A stretch of 64,000 nucleotides of DNA from Actinoplanes xinjiangensis (GCF_003148685.1 NZ_QGGR01000027.1:56979-120978); one strand, 5' to 3'. Positions 20,049 through 28,945 are shown, counted from the stretch's first letter. Notes: a model not told the origin generated them from the letters alone. Numbers and translations: made by a program.

Positions 20049-21187
20049 ACCTGGCCGAGACCGCGCAGGCGGCATTCACCGAGGCGTACGGGACCGGCCC
20101 GGCCGGACTGTGGGCGGCACCCGGACGGGTCAACCTGATCGGCGAGCACACCGACTACAACGACGGGTTCGTGCTGCCCTTCGCGCTGCCGCAGCGGACC
20201 GTGGCGGCGGCCGGTCCCGCGCCGGACGGCCGCTGGTCGGTCTGCTCGACGCTGGCGCCCGAGCCGGTCGTCTTCGGGGTCACCGAACCGGGTGACGTCA
20301 CCGGCTGGGGAGCCTACGTCGCCGGTATCGTGTGGGCTCTCCAGGACGCCGGGTTCGAGGTTCCGCCGGCGCGGATCGCGATCGCGTCGGACGTACCCCT
20401 GGGGTCGGGTCTCTCCTCGTCGGCCGCGCTGGAGTCGGCCGTGCTCACCGCGCTGATCGACCTCGGCGGTCTGGATGTGCCGACGGAACGGCGGCCGGCG
20501 ATCGCGCAGCGCGCCGAGAACGTGTATGTGGGGGCGCCGACCGGCATCCTCGACCAGTCCGCGTCGATCCGCTGCCGTGCGGGGCACGCGCTGTTCCTGG
20601 ACTGCCGCAGCTATGCGGTCGAGCAGATCCCGTTCGACCTGGCGGGCGAGGGCCTGGCCATCCTGGTGATCAACAGCAACGCGCCGCACCAGCACGTCGA
20701 CGGCGAGTACGGCGAGCGCCGCAAGAGCTGCGAGGCGGCGGCCGCGGCCCTGGGCGTGCCCGCGCTGCGCGACGTCTCCACCGCCGAGTTGCCGCAGGCT
20801 CTGGACCGGCTCGACGACGACGTGCTGCGCCGCCGGGCCCGGCACATCATCACCGAGAACCAGCGGGTGCTGGACACCGTGTCGCTGCTGCGCTCCGGCC
20901 GGGTCCGCGAGATCGGGCCGCTGCTGACCGCCTCGCACGCGTCCATGCGGGACGACTTCGAGATCACCGTGGACCAGGTGGACGTGGCCGTGCAGGCCGC
21001 GCTGGACGCGGGGGCGTACGGCGCACGGATGACCGGCGGCGGTTTCGGCGGATGTGTGCTCGCCCTGGTCGACACCGGCCGGGCCGACGCGACGGCCGCC
21101 GCGGTCGCCGCCGCCTACGAGCAGCGGGGCTTCACCGCCCCGACGAGCTGGGTGGCCACCGCCGGCCCCGGTGCCGCCCGGGTCTGA
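20045..21187 (+). CDS. galK: Galactokinase
   Basis: Phosphorylates galactose to galactose-1-phosphate. GHMP kinase with all three motifs: GRVNLIGEHTDYNDG near residues 27-41, PLGSGLSSSAALE near 117-129, and MTGGGFGGCV near 328-337. Length 380 is normal. The ATG at 20045 overlaps the galE stop, so translation is coupled; an in-frame codon at 20018 lies inside galE and is not needed. A 14-base inverted repeat follows the stop. Confidence 0.96.
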   Translation: MNLAETAQAAFTEAYGTGPAGLWAAPGRVNLIGEHTDYNDGFVLPFALPQRTVAAAGPAPDGRWSVCSTLAPEPVVFGVTEPGDVTGWGAYVAGIVWALQDAGFEVPPARIAIASDVPLGSGLSSSAALESAVLTALIDLGGLDVPTERRPAIAQRAENVYVGAPTGILDQSASIRCRAGHALFLDCRSYAVEQIPFDLAGEGLAILVINSNAPHQHVDGEYGERRKSCEAAAAALGVPALRDVSTAELPQALDRLDDDVLRRRARHIITENQRVLDTVSLLRSGRVREIGPLLTASHASMRDDFEITVDQVDVAVQAALDAGAYGARMTGGGFGGCVLALVDTGRADATAAAVAAAYEQRGFTAPTSWVATAGPGAARV

Positions 21188-21198
21188 CGCTTCGAAGG

Positions 21199-21254
21199 GT
21201 TCTGCTGCGGGTATGCCCGGTCCCATGACGACCGACCAGCACCCGCAGCAGAAC
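21199..21254 (+). repeat. 14-base inverted repeat after galK, around a small ORF start
   Basis: gttctgctgcgggt (21199-21212) and acccgcagcagaac (21241-21254) are perfect inverted repeats with a 28-base loop. Both possible ATG starts of the following small ORF (21213 and 21225) are in the loop. It may end galK transcription or fold over the small ORF's start. There is no U tract. Confidence 0.6.
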
Positions 21255-21410
21255 GAACCCAACGAGTTCGGATTCGCCGGCGCCGCCACCGGGCCGGAGC
21301 CCGACCCGCGCCGGCAGGACCCCACCGAGGACGTCGCGGTGCCCGCCGACGACTTCACCGCCCCTCTCACCCGGGCACTGGACGACGCCACCCACCGCGA
21401 CGAAAGCTGA
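21225..21410 (+). CDS. Small acidic hypothetical protein
   Basis: A 61-residue ORF (65 if ATG 21213 is used) starting MTTDQHPQQNEPNEFGFAG, rich in Asp, Glu, Gln and Pro and probably disordered. Support is codon use: nearly every third base is G or C, as in its neighbours, and no better frame exists on either strand. No family is recognised. It lies directly behind galK with its start in the loop of an inverted repeat. Confidence 0.5.
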   Translation: MTTDQHPQQNEPNEFGFAGAATGPEPDPRRQDPTEDVAVPADDFTAPLTRALDDATHRDES

Positions 21411-21510
21411 CCGGCGGCCACCCATCTGAGGGCCCGGATGGCCGTTCGCCTGATCACCCGCAGGAGCGAGACCAGAGCCTCACCGGCCGGCACCGGACTA
21501 TCGTGACGGC

Positions 21511-22314
21511 ATGGGGGTAAGCCCACCGTATCTTCACGATGACACCGAGCGAGGTGTCAGCGTCACCACCGAAGCCGCCGAGGACGCCGTCGTCTGCGTC
21601 CTCACGGTCCGCGGAACATGGGACGCCCAGCTCAGCTTCCAGGTGTCCGTGACGCTGCGGCGGTGCTTCACCGAGCACCCGGACGGGCTGATCGTGGACC
21701 TCTCCGGGCTACGGGACCCGCACAGCGAGAGCATCCCCACCTGGATGACCGCCCGCGCCTTCGCCGCGAGCCTGGATCCGCCGGTGCACCTGGCCCTCTG
21801 TGTCCCGCCGGAGCTGCCGCTCGGCTGCCGCCTGCAGGGCCTGGGTGCCGGCCGGTTCCTGCCCGTCTACGCCAAGGCGCGCCAGGCCCGCGTGGCGCTG
21901 GCCGGCCGGATCCCCCGTGACCAGGGGCTGAGCCTGACACTGCGATCCGAGCCGGAGGCACCGAGCCTGGCCCGCAACCTGGTCAGCGACGCCTGCCTGA
22001 CGTGGGGCCTGGTCCACCTGCTGCACCCGAGCCGGCTGGTGATGTCGGAGCTGGTCACCAATGCCGTCGAGCACGCCGGCACCGACATCCGGGTGACGGT
22101 GGGCCGGCGCGGTGCGGGGCTTCAGCTGTCCGTGGCCGACGACGACCCCCGTCTGCCCGGCATCCTGCCGGTCTCCCGCCCGCGCCCGGACCTGCCACTC
22201 GACGAGCGTGGCCGCGGGCTGCGGACGGTGGACGAGACGGCCGCCCGATGGGGCGCCGTCCCGACCGAGACCGGCAAGGTCGTCTGGGCGACCGTGGTCA
22301 GCGTGCCTCGATGA
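21511..22314 (+). CDS. STAS-like domain fused to a HATPase anti-sigma-type kinase domain
   Basis: A 267-residue protein with two signalling domains. Residues about 18-120 resemble a STAS (anti-sigma-antagonist) domain, with IVDLSGLRDPHSESIPTW in the place of the usual phosphorylation loop. Residues about 145-265 are a GHKL ATPase of the RsbW/SpoIIAB type: N-box SELVTNAVEHAG with Asn184, and a GRG motif at 234-236. The G1 box is DDDPRLP, the variant common in streptomycete-type anti-sigma kinases. Usually these domains are on separate partner proteins. No sigma factor is adjacent. It converges on cysN with a 17-base overlap. Confidence 0.8.
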   Translation: MGVSPPYLHDDTERGVSVTTEAAEDAVVCVLTVRGTWDAQLSFQVSVTLRRCFTEHPDGLIVDLSGLRDPHSESIPTWMTARAFAASLDPPVHLALCVPPELPLGCRLQGLGAGRFLPVYAKARQARVALAGRIPRDQGLSLTLRSEPEAPSLARNLVSDACLTWGLVHLLHPSRLVMSELVTNAVEHAGTDIRVTVGRRGAGLQLSVADDDPRLPGILPVSRPRPDLPLDERGRGLRTVDETAARWGAVPTETGKVVWATVVSVPR

Positions 22315-23596
22315 TGATCCCGGCGCCGACCGTACGGTTGGTGCTCTCGTCGATCAGGATGAACCCGCCGGTGGTGCGGTTACGGCGGTACTCGTCGGCG
22401 AGCAGCGGCACGGTCGTACGCAGTTTGACCCGGCCGATCTCGTTGAGGCTCAGCTCGCCGGCCGACTCGTCACGGTGCAGCGTGTTCACGTCGAGCCGGT
22501 ACTGAAGGCCGCGCACCACGGTCCGGGCGGTCCGGGTGGTGTGCTTGATCGCGTACTTGCCGCCGACCCGCAGCGGGGCCGTCTCGTCCATCCAGCAGAC
22601 CATCGCCTCGATGTCCTGCGCGACAGCCGGCCGGTTCTGCGGGCGGCAGATCATGTCACCGCGCGAGATGTCGATCTCGTCGGCCAGCCGGACCGTCACC
22701 GACATCGGCGGGAACGCCTCGTCGATCGGGCCGTCAGCGGTCTCGATCGCCGCGATCGTGCTGGTCAGCCCGGACGGCAGGACCATCACGTCGTCACCCG
22801 GCTTGAGGATGCCGGACGCGACCTGACCGGCGTACCCCCGGTAATCGGTGACCGTGGTCGACTGGGGCCGGATCACGTACTGCACGGGGAAACGCACGTC
22901 GACCAGGTTGCGGTCACTGGCGATGTGCACGTGCTCCAGGTGATGCAGCAGCGACGGGCCCTCATACCACGGGCTGTTCTCCGACCGAGAGGCGATGTTG
23001 TCGCCGTTGAGCGCGGAGATCGGGATGATCGTCAGGTCCGGGGCGTCGAGCTTCGCGGCGAACGAGGTGAACTCGTCGGCGATCCGCTCGAACACCTTCT
23101 GGTCCCAGTCGACCAGGTCCATCTTGTTCACGCAGAGGACCAGGTGCGGCACCCGCAGCAGGCTGGTCAGGAACGCGTGCCGGCGGGACTGCTCGACCAG
23201 GCCCTTGCGGGCGTCGACCAGGATCAGCGCCAGGTCCGCGGTGGACGCTCCGGTCACCATGTTGCGGGTGTACTGAATGTGGCCCGGCGTGTCGGCGATG
23301 ATGAACTTCCGCCGCGGCGTGGCGAAGTAGCGGTACGCCACATCGATCGTGATGCCCTGCTCCCGCTCGGCACGCAGGCCGTCGGTGAGCAGCGCGAGGT
23401 TCGTGTACTCGTCGCCACGGGACGCGCTGGCGGTCTCCACGGCCTCGAGCTGGTCCTCGAAGATCGTCTTCGTGTCGTACAGCAGCCGGCCGATGAGGGT
23501 GGACTTGCCGTCGTCGACACTGCCCGCGGTCGCGAACCGCAGCAGGTCCATGCCGCGGGAGGCGGCGGCGTCAGGCTCGAGAACTGCCTGGCTCAT
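22298..23596 (-). CDS. cysN: Sulfate adenylyltransferase large subunit (GTPase)
   Basis: CysN drives ATP sulfurylase with GTP hydrolysis to make APS from sulfate. EF-Tu-like GTPase motifs: GSVDDGKST near residues 25-33, DTPGH near 104-108, and NKMD near 158-161. At 432 residues it has the GTPase and beta-barrel domains but no fused APS kinase. The ATG overlaps the cysD stop by one base (TGATG). Confidence 0.96.
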   Translation of the reverse strand: MSQAVLEPDAAASRGMDLLRFATAGSVDDGKSTLIGRLLYDTKTIFEDQLEAVETASASRGDEYTNLALLTDGLRAEREQGITIDVAYRYFATPRRKFIIADTPGHIQYTRNMVTGASTADLALILVDARKGLVEQSRRHAFLTSLLRVPHLVLCVNKMDLVDWDQKVFERIADEFTSFAAKLDAPDLTIIPISALNGDNIASRSENSPWYEGPSLLHHLEHVHIASDRNLVDVRFPVQYVIRPQSTTVTDYRGYAGQVASGILKPGDDVMVLPSGLTSTIAAIETADGPIDEAFPPMSVTVRLADEIDISRGDMICRPQNRPAVAQDIEAMVCWMDETAPLRVGGKYAIKHTTRTARTVVRGLQYRLDVNTLHRDESAGELSLNEIGRVKLRTTVPLLADEYRRNRTTGGFILIDESTNRTVGAGIIIEAR

Positions 23597-24507
23597 CAGA
23601 AGTAACCCTCTCGCTTACGGTCTTCCATCGCGGCTTCGCTGACCCTGTCGTCACCACGGGTGGCGCCACGCTCGGTGATCCGGGTCGCGGCGACCTCGTC
23701 GATCACCTTCTCCACGGTGTCCGCCTCGGAGAGCACGGCCGCGGTCTGCGACGCGTCACCGACCGTCCGGTACCGCACCCGGCGGACCTCGGACGTCTCA
23801 CCGTCACGCAGCCTGATGAACTCGTTGACCGCGTAGAACATCCCGTTCCGCTCGACGACCTCACGGTCGTGGGCGTAGTAGATGCTCGGCAGCGGGATGT
23901 TCTCCTTGGCGATGTAGTGCCAGACGTCCAGCTCGGTCCAGTTGGACAGCGGGAACACCCGGATCGACTCACCCGGGTGATGCCGGCCGTTGTAGAGCGA
24001 CCACAGCTCGGGCCGCTGGTTCTTCGGGTCCCACTGGCCGAATTCGTCGCGGAAGCTGAACATCCGCTCCTTGGCCCGCGCCTTCTCCTCGTCCCGGCGG
24101 GCGCCGCCGAAGAGGGCGTCGAACCGGTACTTCTCCTGAGCGGCGAGCAGCACCGGCGTCTGGATCCGGTTGCGGGTGCCGTCCGGCAGCTCACGGACCT
24201 GACCGGCGTCGATCGCCTCCTGGACGCTGGCGACCACCAGGTTCAGGCCGAGAGTGGCGACCCGGCGGTCCCGATACTCCAGGACCTCGGGGAAGTTGTG
24301 ACCGGTGTCGATGTGCATGACCGGGAACGGGATGCGCGCCGGCGCGAACGCCTTCTCCGCGAGGCGCAGCATCACGATCGAGTCCTTGCCGCCGGAGAAG
24401 AGCAACGCAGGGCGCTCGAACTCGGCCATCACCTCACGCATGATGAAGATGCTCTCCGCTTCGAGTGCATCCAGATGCGATACGCGATAGGGCTTCGTCT
24501 GGCTCAT
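23596..24507 (-). CDS. cysD: Sulfate adenylyltransferase small subunit
   Basis: Catalytic subunit of ATP sulfurylase, partner of CysN. PP-loop LFSGGKDS near residues 36-43, with family segments HIDTGHNFPEVLEYRD and GARRDEEKARAKER. 303 residues, normal length. The start at 24507 (MSQTKPYRVSHLDALE) matches family N-termini; the ORF continues upstream only as a shadow of cysQ. It is 55 bases downstream of cysQ on the same strand. Confidence 0.96.
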   Translation of the reverse strand: MSQTKPYRVSHLDALEAESIFIMREVMAEFERPALLFSGGKDSIVMLRLAEKAFAPARIPFPVMHIDTGHNFPEVLEYRDRRVATLGLNLVVASVQEAIDAGQVRELPDGTRNRIQTPVLLAAQEKYRFDALFGGARRDEEKARAKERMFSFRDEFGQWDPKNQRPELWSLYNGRHHPGESIRVFPLSNWTELDVWHYIAKENIPLPSIYYAHDREVVERNGMFYAVNEFIRLRDGETSEVRRVRYRTVGDASQTAAVLSEADTVEKVIDEVAATRITERGATRGDDRVSEAAMEDRKREGYF

Positions 24508-24562
24508 GGGTTCTGTCCCCAGACCTTTCTCCGGTGTCGGCCGGGCAGGGCAGACGTCATTG

Positions 24563-25435
24563 TTACGGAAGATGCCTCTGCAACGCAGCAAGCAACCGAG
24601 GAGCGAGATCTTTACGACAGACGACCAGGTCAGGCAACTTCGGATCGGCCTGGTTATAGACCAGTGGGCTGCCGTCGACCCGGGACGCGTGCAGACCTGT
24701 GGCCAGCGCCACAGCGACCGGGGCAGCCGAGTCCCACTCGAACTGGCCCCCGGCGTGCACATAGGCGTCCGCCTCGCCGTTGATCACCGCGGCGATCTTC
24801 ACCCCGGCCGATCCCATCGGCACCAGTTCGGCACCCAGGTCCTCGGCCAGCGCGGTGACGAACGCCGGCGGACGGGTCCGGCTCGCCGCGATCCGGATGG
24901 CACCACCGGTCGCCGACTCCAGCGGCATCGGCGGATACGCCGGCGGATGGTCGGTGGCGTGCGTGTTGTGCCGGGCCGGCATGGCCACCGCACCCGCGGT
25001 CAACCGGGCCGGCGCCGACGAATCGGCCGTCCACAGCGCCACGTGCACCGCCCAGTCGTCGCGGCCCTCCTCGGAGAACTCACGGGTGCCGTCCAACGGG
25101 TCCACGATCCAGACCCGGTTGGCGTCCAGCCGGTCCGGGCGGTTGCCCTCGGTCCAGGCGACCCGGGAATGCTCGTCCTCCTCGGAGAGCACCGCGTCAG
25201 CCGGCCGCCAGCGCGACAGCTCGGCCCGGAGCAGGTCGTGCGCGGCCTGGTCACCGGCCGCCTTGAGAGCCTTACCGTCCTCGTGCCCGACCTCGGCCCG
25301 GACCTGCAGAAGAACCTGCCCGGCCCGGTCCGCGAGCCAGCGAGCGAACGCGGAGTCGTTGACCGGTGGGGTCCCGCCCTCACCGGCGTCCCGTGGAACC
25401 GCTATGCGTGCCGACGCCTTCGTCTGCTCGCTCAT
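24563..25435 (-). CDS. cysQ: 3'(2'),5'-bisphosphate nucleotidase
   Basis: Inositol-monophosphatase-fold enzyme that removes PAP, the by-product of sulfate use. Metal motifs EEDEH near residue 92, DPLDGTREF near 117-125, and WDSAAPVA near 243-250 are intact. The ATG at 25435 is preferred, with GGGAG six bases upstream. It opens the cysQ-cysD-cysN series and lies 30 bases downstream of the glycosylphosphotransferase gene. Confidence 0.93.
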   Translation of the reverse strand: MSEQTKASARIAVPRDAGEGGTPPVNDSAFARWLADRAGQVLLQVRAEVGHEDGKALKAAGDQAAHDLLRAELSRWRPADAVLSEEDEHSRVAWTEGNRPDRLDANRVWIVDPLDGTREFSEEGRDDWAVHVALWTADSSAPARLTAGAVAMPARHNTHATDHPPAYPPMPLESATGGAIRIAASRTRPPAFVTALAEDLGAELVPMGSAGVKIAAVINGEADAYVHAGGQFEWDSAAPVAVALATGLHASRVDGSPLVYNQADPKLPDLVVCRKDLAPRLLAALQRHLP

Positions 25436-25465
25436 CTCTCGCTCCCTCACTCCAGTACGCGCCTG

Positions 25466-27190
25466 TCAGTACGCTCCCGACGACCGCGCCACGGCGGTCA
25501 CCGTCCTGAGCAGGATCACCAGATCCAGGCTCAGCGACCAGTTCTCGACATAGCGCAGGTCGAGCCGGACCGCCTCCTCCCAGGAGAGGTCCGACCGCCC
25601 CGACACCTGCCAGAGACCGGTCATCCCCGGCTTGACGGCCAGCCGGCGCCGCACGTCGTCGGCATAGGCGGCCACCTCGGTGGGCAGCGGCGGCCGCGGG
25701 CCGACCAGCGACATCCGCCCGGACAGGACGTTCAGCAGCTGCGGTAACTCGTCCAGCGAGAACCTGCGCAGCCAACGCCCGACCGGGGTGACACGCGGGT
25801 CGTCGCGGATTTTGAAGAGCACACCGTCGTGCTCGTTGAGGTCCCTCAGCTCGGCAAGCCGGGCTTCGGCGTCGACATACATGCTGCGGAACTTGAAGAT
25901 CCGGAACAAACGGCCATCGCGTCCCACACGCACTTGGCGAAAGAGTACCGGGCCCCGTGACGTGAGGCCCACACAGAGCGCCACGGTCAGAAGCACCGGG
26001 CCGAGAAGGATCAGAAGCAGCAGCGCACCCAGCCGATCCACCAGCTCCTTCACCAGGCGCGACCCGCCGTGCAGACGGGGATGCTCGACATGCAGCATCG
26101 GCAGACCGTCGAAAGGCCGGATGGTGGTCCGCGCGCCGGCCACGTCCACCAGCGCGCTGGCCACCACCAGGTCCACCTCGTCGCGCTCCAGCCGCCAAGC
26201 CAGCCGCCGCACCGACGCACCGTCCAGCTCCGGGCAGCTCAGCACCACCACCGTGTCGGCGTCGGCGCGCTCCACGGCGGTGGCCACGTCGTCGAACGAG
26301 CCGTACACCGGCAGGTCCGGCACCCCGATCCCGTCGGCACCCGGCGGCAGGCACGCACCGACCACCTCCAGCCCGTGATAACGCTCGCGCCGCAACTGCC
26401 GGGTGATACCGATGACCGACAACTCGTGACCGACCACGATCACCCGCCGCAGGTTCTCACCCCGGGCCCGGGACAGGTGCAGCCGCTTACGCAGCAGAAA
26501 CCGCAGGACCACGATCGTGGCTATCGCCAGCGGAAACGCCACCAGGACATAGGACCGGGCAAGATCCAGATTCAACGCGTACGACACCACGGCCGCCCCG
26601 CCGATCAACCCCGCCCCGCCACGCAACACCCGCTGGTACTCGTCGGAACCGACGAACAGATACCGCCGCTCGTACGCCCGCGCCGCCACCAGAACCAGCA
26701 GCAGCACCACCGGCATCAGCGCCGACCAGATCAGATACATCCGGTTCCAGGCGGTCACCGCATCGCCGAACCGGACGATGAACGTACCCGCCCCCGCCGC
26801 CACACCGGCCGTCAGATCGGCCAGGACGAGCGCCCGCACATAGCGGCGCTCCCAGTCCTGCCGGCGTGACATGGCGGCATGCCGGCCCCGGGTCCGGATG
26901 AACGGCCGGGTCGCCGGGCGCGCCGCCATCGACCGGTTCGGGGTGGACGACACATGGCGATCGGACGCCTGATTACGGGCCGGATCGGGCTCAGCCCGTA
27001 CCGCCTGCGGCGCGGCGTTCTCCGCCCTCGCCGCCGGACCGGGAATCCGGGTGTTGCGCCCGCTCCGGCGTTCCGCGGGCCGCTGCGGCCCGTGGTTCCC
27101 GGCTCTTCCCACACCCCCGCCGGCCTCCGGCAGAGCCACCGTGGGTTCGGTCAACGCGCCCGCCCGGTCCTCGGACACGTCCTGCGACAT
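25466..27190 (-). CDS. Exopolysaccharide polyprenyl glycosylphosphotransferase
   Basis: Membrane enzyme (574 residues) that transfers a sugar-1-phosphate to polyprenyl phosphate to start exopolysaccharide synthesis. A disordered basic N-terminus of about 105 residues is followed by four helices, a CoA-binding-like central domain (VIVVGHELSVIGITRQL) and, from about 380, the sugar transferase domain with FRQVRVGRDGRLF, FKFRSM, DELPQLLNVLSGRMSLVGPRPP and KPGMTGLWQVSGRS. The ATG at 27190 has GGAGG upstream. The sugar is unknown. No other polysaccharide cluster gene is adjacent. Confidence 0.92.
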   Translation of the reverse strand: MSQDVSEDRAGALTEPTVALPEAGGGVGRAGNHGPQRPAERRSGRNTRIPGPAARAENAAPQAVRAEPDPARNQASDRHVSSTPNRSMAARPATRPFIRTRGRHAAMSRRQDWERRYVRALVLADLTAGVAAGAGTFIVRFGDAVTAWNRMYLIWSALMPVVLLLVLVAARAYERRYLFVGSDEYQRVLRGGAGLIGGAAVVSYALNLDLARSYVLVAFPLAIATIVVLRFLLRKRLHLSRARGENLRRVIVVGHELSVIGITRQLRRERYHGLEVVGACLPPGADGIGVPDLPVYGSFDDVATAVERADADTVVVLSCPELDGASVRRLAWRLERDEVDLVVASALVDVAGARTTIRPFDGLPMLHVEHPRLHGGSRLVKELVDRLGALLLLILLGPVLLTVALCVGLTSRGPVLFRQVRVGRDGRLFRIFKFRSMYVDAEARLAELRDLNEHDGVLFKIRDDPRVTPVGRWLRRFSLDELPQLLNVLSGRMSLVGPRPPLPTEVAAYADDVRRRLAVKPGMTGLWQVSGRSDLSWEEAVRLDLRYVENWSLSLDLVILLRTVTAVARSSGAY

Positions 27191-27289
27191 CCTCGAACCC
27201 CTCCCGTCACGTCGGCCACGCACCGCAACCGTGCGTCCGAGTGACCAACGGACGGGCCGCGCGTGCGTCACGGCGTCGTCAGATGGAGA

Positions 27290-27877
27290 TCAAATCCCGT
27301 GGTATTTGTTCTGCGCCCACTCGACGCCCTCGACGACGATCGCCTCGACCACGTCGGCCGCCCGGTCCACCAGGAAATCCAGCTCCTTGCGCTCCGCCGC
27401 GGAGAAGTCGGACAGCACATAGTCGGCCGGTTCCTGACGGCCCGGAGGCCTGCCGACGCCGACGCGCACCCGCGCGTACTCCTTGCTCGCGAGTGACTTC
27501 GACATCGAGCGCAGCCCGTTGTGACCGCCCTCGCCGCCGCCCCGTTTCGCCCTTACCTGCCCGAACGGAACATCCAGCTCATCATGCACCGCGATCACAT
27601 TCGCCACCGGAACTTTGAAGAACTGCGCCAGCGACACCACCGGGCCACCCGACAGGTTCATGTACGTCAGCGGCTTCAGCAGAATCACCTTCGGCCCACC
27701 GAATCCCAGCCGGCCCTCAGCGACCTCGGTCTGCGCCCGCTTCGCCCGGCCGAACCTCGCCCCCATCCGCGAAGCCAGCAGATCCGCCACCATGAAACCC
27801 ACGTTGTGCCGGTTACCGGCGTACTCCCGGCCGGGGTTACCCAGGCCCACCACCAGCCACGGCGCGTCGTCGCTCAC
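27290..27877 (-). CDS. pth: Peptidyl-tRNA hydrolase
   Basis: Rescues peptidyl-tRNAs released from stalled ribosomes. GLGNPGREYAGNRHNVGFM near residues 11-29 contains the catalytic His; KPLTYMNLSG and HDELDVPFG are also present. 195 residues, normal. The GTG at 27877 has GGAGG upstream at suitable distance; an ATG at 27922 overlaps a hairpin and is less likely. It follows rplY, a conserved pairing. Confidence 0.95.
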   Translation of the reverse strand: MSDDAPWLVVGLGNPGREYAGNRHNVGFMVADLLASRMGARFGRAKRAQTEVAEGRLGFGGPKVILLKPLTYMNLSGGPVVSLAQFFKVPVANVIAVHDELDVPFGQVRAKRGGGEGGHNGLRSMSKSLASKEYARVRVGVGRPPGRQEPADYVLSDFSAAERKELDFLVDRAADVVEAIVVEGVEWAQNKYHGI

Positions 27878-27898
27878 TTCCCCTGCCTCCACATGCAG

Positions 27899-27932
27899 AT
27901 CAGGGAAAGTGCCGCCCGGCACTTTCCCTGAT
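27899..27932 (-). terminator. 16-base perfect hairpin between rplY and pth
   Basis: atcagggaaagtgccg (27899-27914) and cggcactttccctgat (27917-27932) pair perfectly with a two-base loop. It is 30 bases past the rplY stop and about 20 bases ahead of the pth start on the minus strand. No U tract follows, so it may attenuate rather than fully stop transcription. Confidence 0.6.
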
Positions 27933-27961
27933 ATCTGGCTTACCGCTGCTGCGAGACGGAC

Positions 27962-28567
27962 CTACTCCGCGCTCTCGCCCTCCGCCGAGGTCTCGCCCTC
28001 AGCCGGGGCCTCCTCGTTCGACTGGGCAGCGTTGATCACCGCGAGCACCACATCGGCCTCGACGGCCAGCTCGACGCCCTTCGGCAGCTTCACGTCACCG
28101 GCGGTGATGTGCGAACCCGCCTCGAGGCCGTCGATCGACACCTCCAGCTCGGACGGCAGCTGCAGCGCGTCGGCGATCACGGCGACCGTGTTCGACTCGT
28201 GCACGATCAGAGTGTTCTTGGCGGCCTCACCGGTCAGGGTGACCTGGATGTCGACCTGGATCTTCTCGCCGCGCTTCACGATCAGCAGGTCCACGTGCTC
28301 GAACGTGTCACGGATCGGGTCACGCTGGATCGCCTTCGGCAGCGCCAGAGTGGCGGCCGGGTTGCCGGCGATGTCGATGGTGAAAATCTGGTTGATGCCG
28401 CCGTGGCGGATGGCGGCCGCGAACTCACGGGCCGGAAGGGCGATGTGCTGCGGCGCCTCGCCGTGGCCGTACAGCACGGCAGGCACGAGGCCGGCCCGGC
28501 GCGTGCGGCGAGCACCACCCTTGCCGAACTCGGTGCGGGGCTCGGCGCTGATCTTTACCTCGGACAC
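27962..28567 (-). CDS. rplY: 50S ribosomal protein L25 (CTC form)
   Basis: Binds 5S rRNA. The 201-residue form has the L25 domain (SEVKISAEPRTEFGKGGARRTRRAGLVPAVLYGHG) plus the C-terminal TL5/CTC domain and an acidic Glu/Ala tail. GTG start with AGGAG seven bases upstream. Order glmU-prs-rplY-pth is conserved in actinobacteria, but here two terminators separate prs from rplY. Confidence 0.96.
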   Translation of the reverse strand: MSEVKISAEPRTEFGKGGARRTRRAGLVPAVLYGHGEAPQHIALPAREFAAAIRHGGINQIFTIDIAGNPAATLALPKAIQRDPIRDTFEHVDLLIVKRGEKIQVDIQVTLTGEAAKNTLIVHESNTVAVIADALQLPSELEVSIDGLEAGSHITAGDVKLPKGVELAVEADVVLAVINAAQSNEEAPAEGETSAEGESAE

Positions 28568-28865
28568 GGGGAAACTCCTGAAACTCTTCGATGCGGGCTG
28601 CGTCTAAGTCTGCGGCTGCGGTATCCGGCAGTGCTGCGATGGTGACCCCTGGCGGTGCGGGCCGCCAACGGTAACGGTGTTTCTCTGCGCTGCCGGGCAA
28701 GGGGGCGCGCTGGGCACAGGCCCGGAGCACCGCGTCGATGACGGCGCCTCGAGCAGGCTGCGAACCTCAACAGCCCACGAAGCACCCTCGCCGTGGCAAC
28801 CGCACTAGCTTACCTGCCACGATCGTGCATCGGTCAGCGGGTCCGCCCGGCTGGCAACGCCTGCG
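28568..28865. other. rplY upstream region
   Basis: No gene is supported. On the minus strand this stretch should carry the rplY promoter and leader, because the two terminators at its far end would stop transcription from prs. I see no clear known riboswitch fold in it. Confidence 0.4.
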
Positions 28866-28898
28866 AAAAAAACACCCTGGTGATGCAACTTGCACCAC
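28866..28898 (-). terminator. Second prs terminator
   Basis: On the minus strand an interrupted palindrome at 28880-28898 (TGCAA/TTGCA flanked by GTG/CAC with one mismatch) is followed, seven bases on, by seven Ts (28866-28872). It lies directly behind the stronger prs terminator and may act as a backup. Confidence 0.5.
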
Positions 28899-28929
28899 AA
28901 GATAAAACGCCCGCCGCGACGGCGGGCGT
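28898..28929 (-). terminator. Rho-independent terminator of prs
   Basis: acgcccgccg (28907-28916) and cggcgggcgt (28920-28929) form a ten-base perfect stem with a three-base loop, and on the minus strand it is followed by TTTTATCTTG. It sits 16 bases past the prs stop: a textbook intrinsic terminator. Confidence 0.9.
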
Positions 28930-28945
28930 CTCCCAGTAAAGCTTC

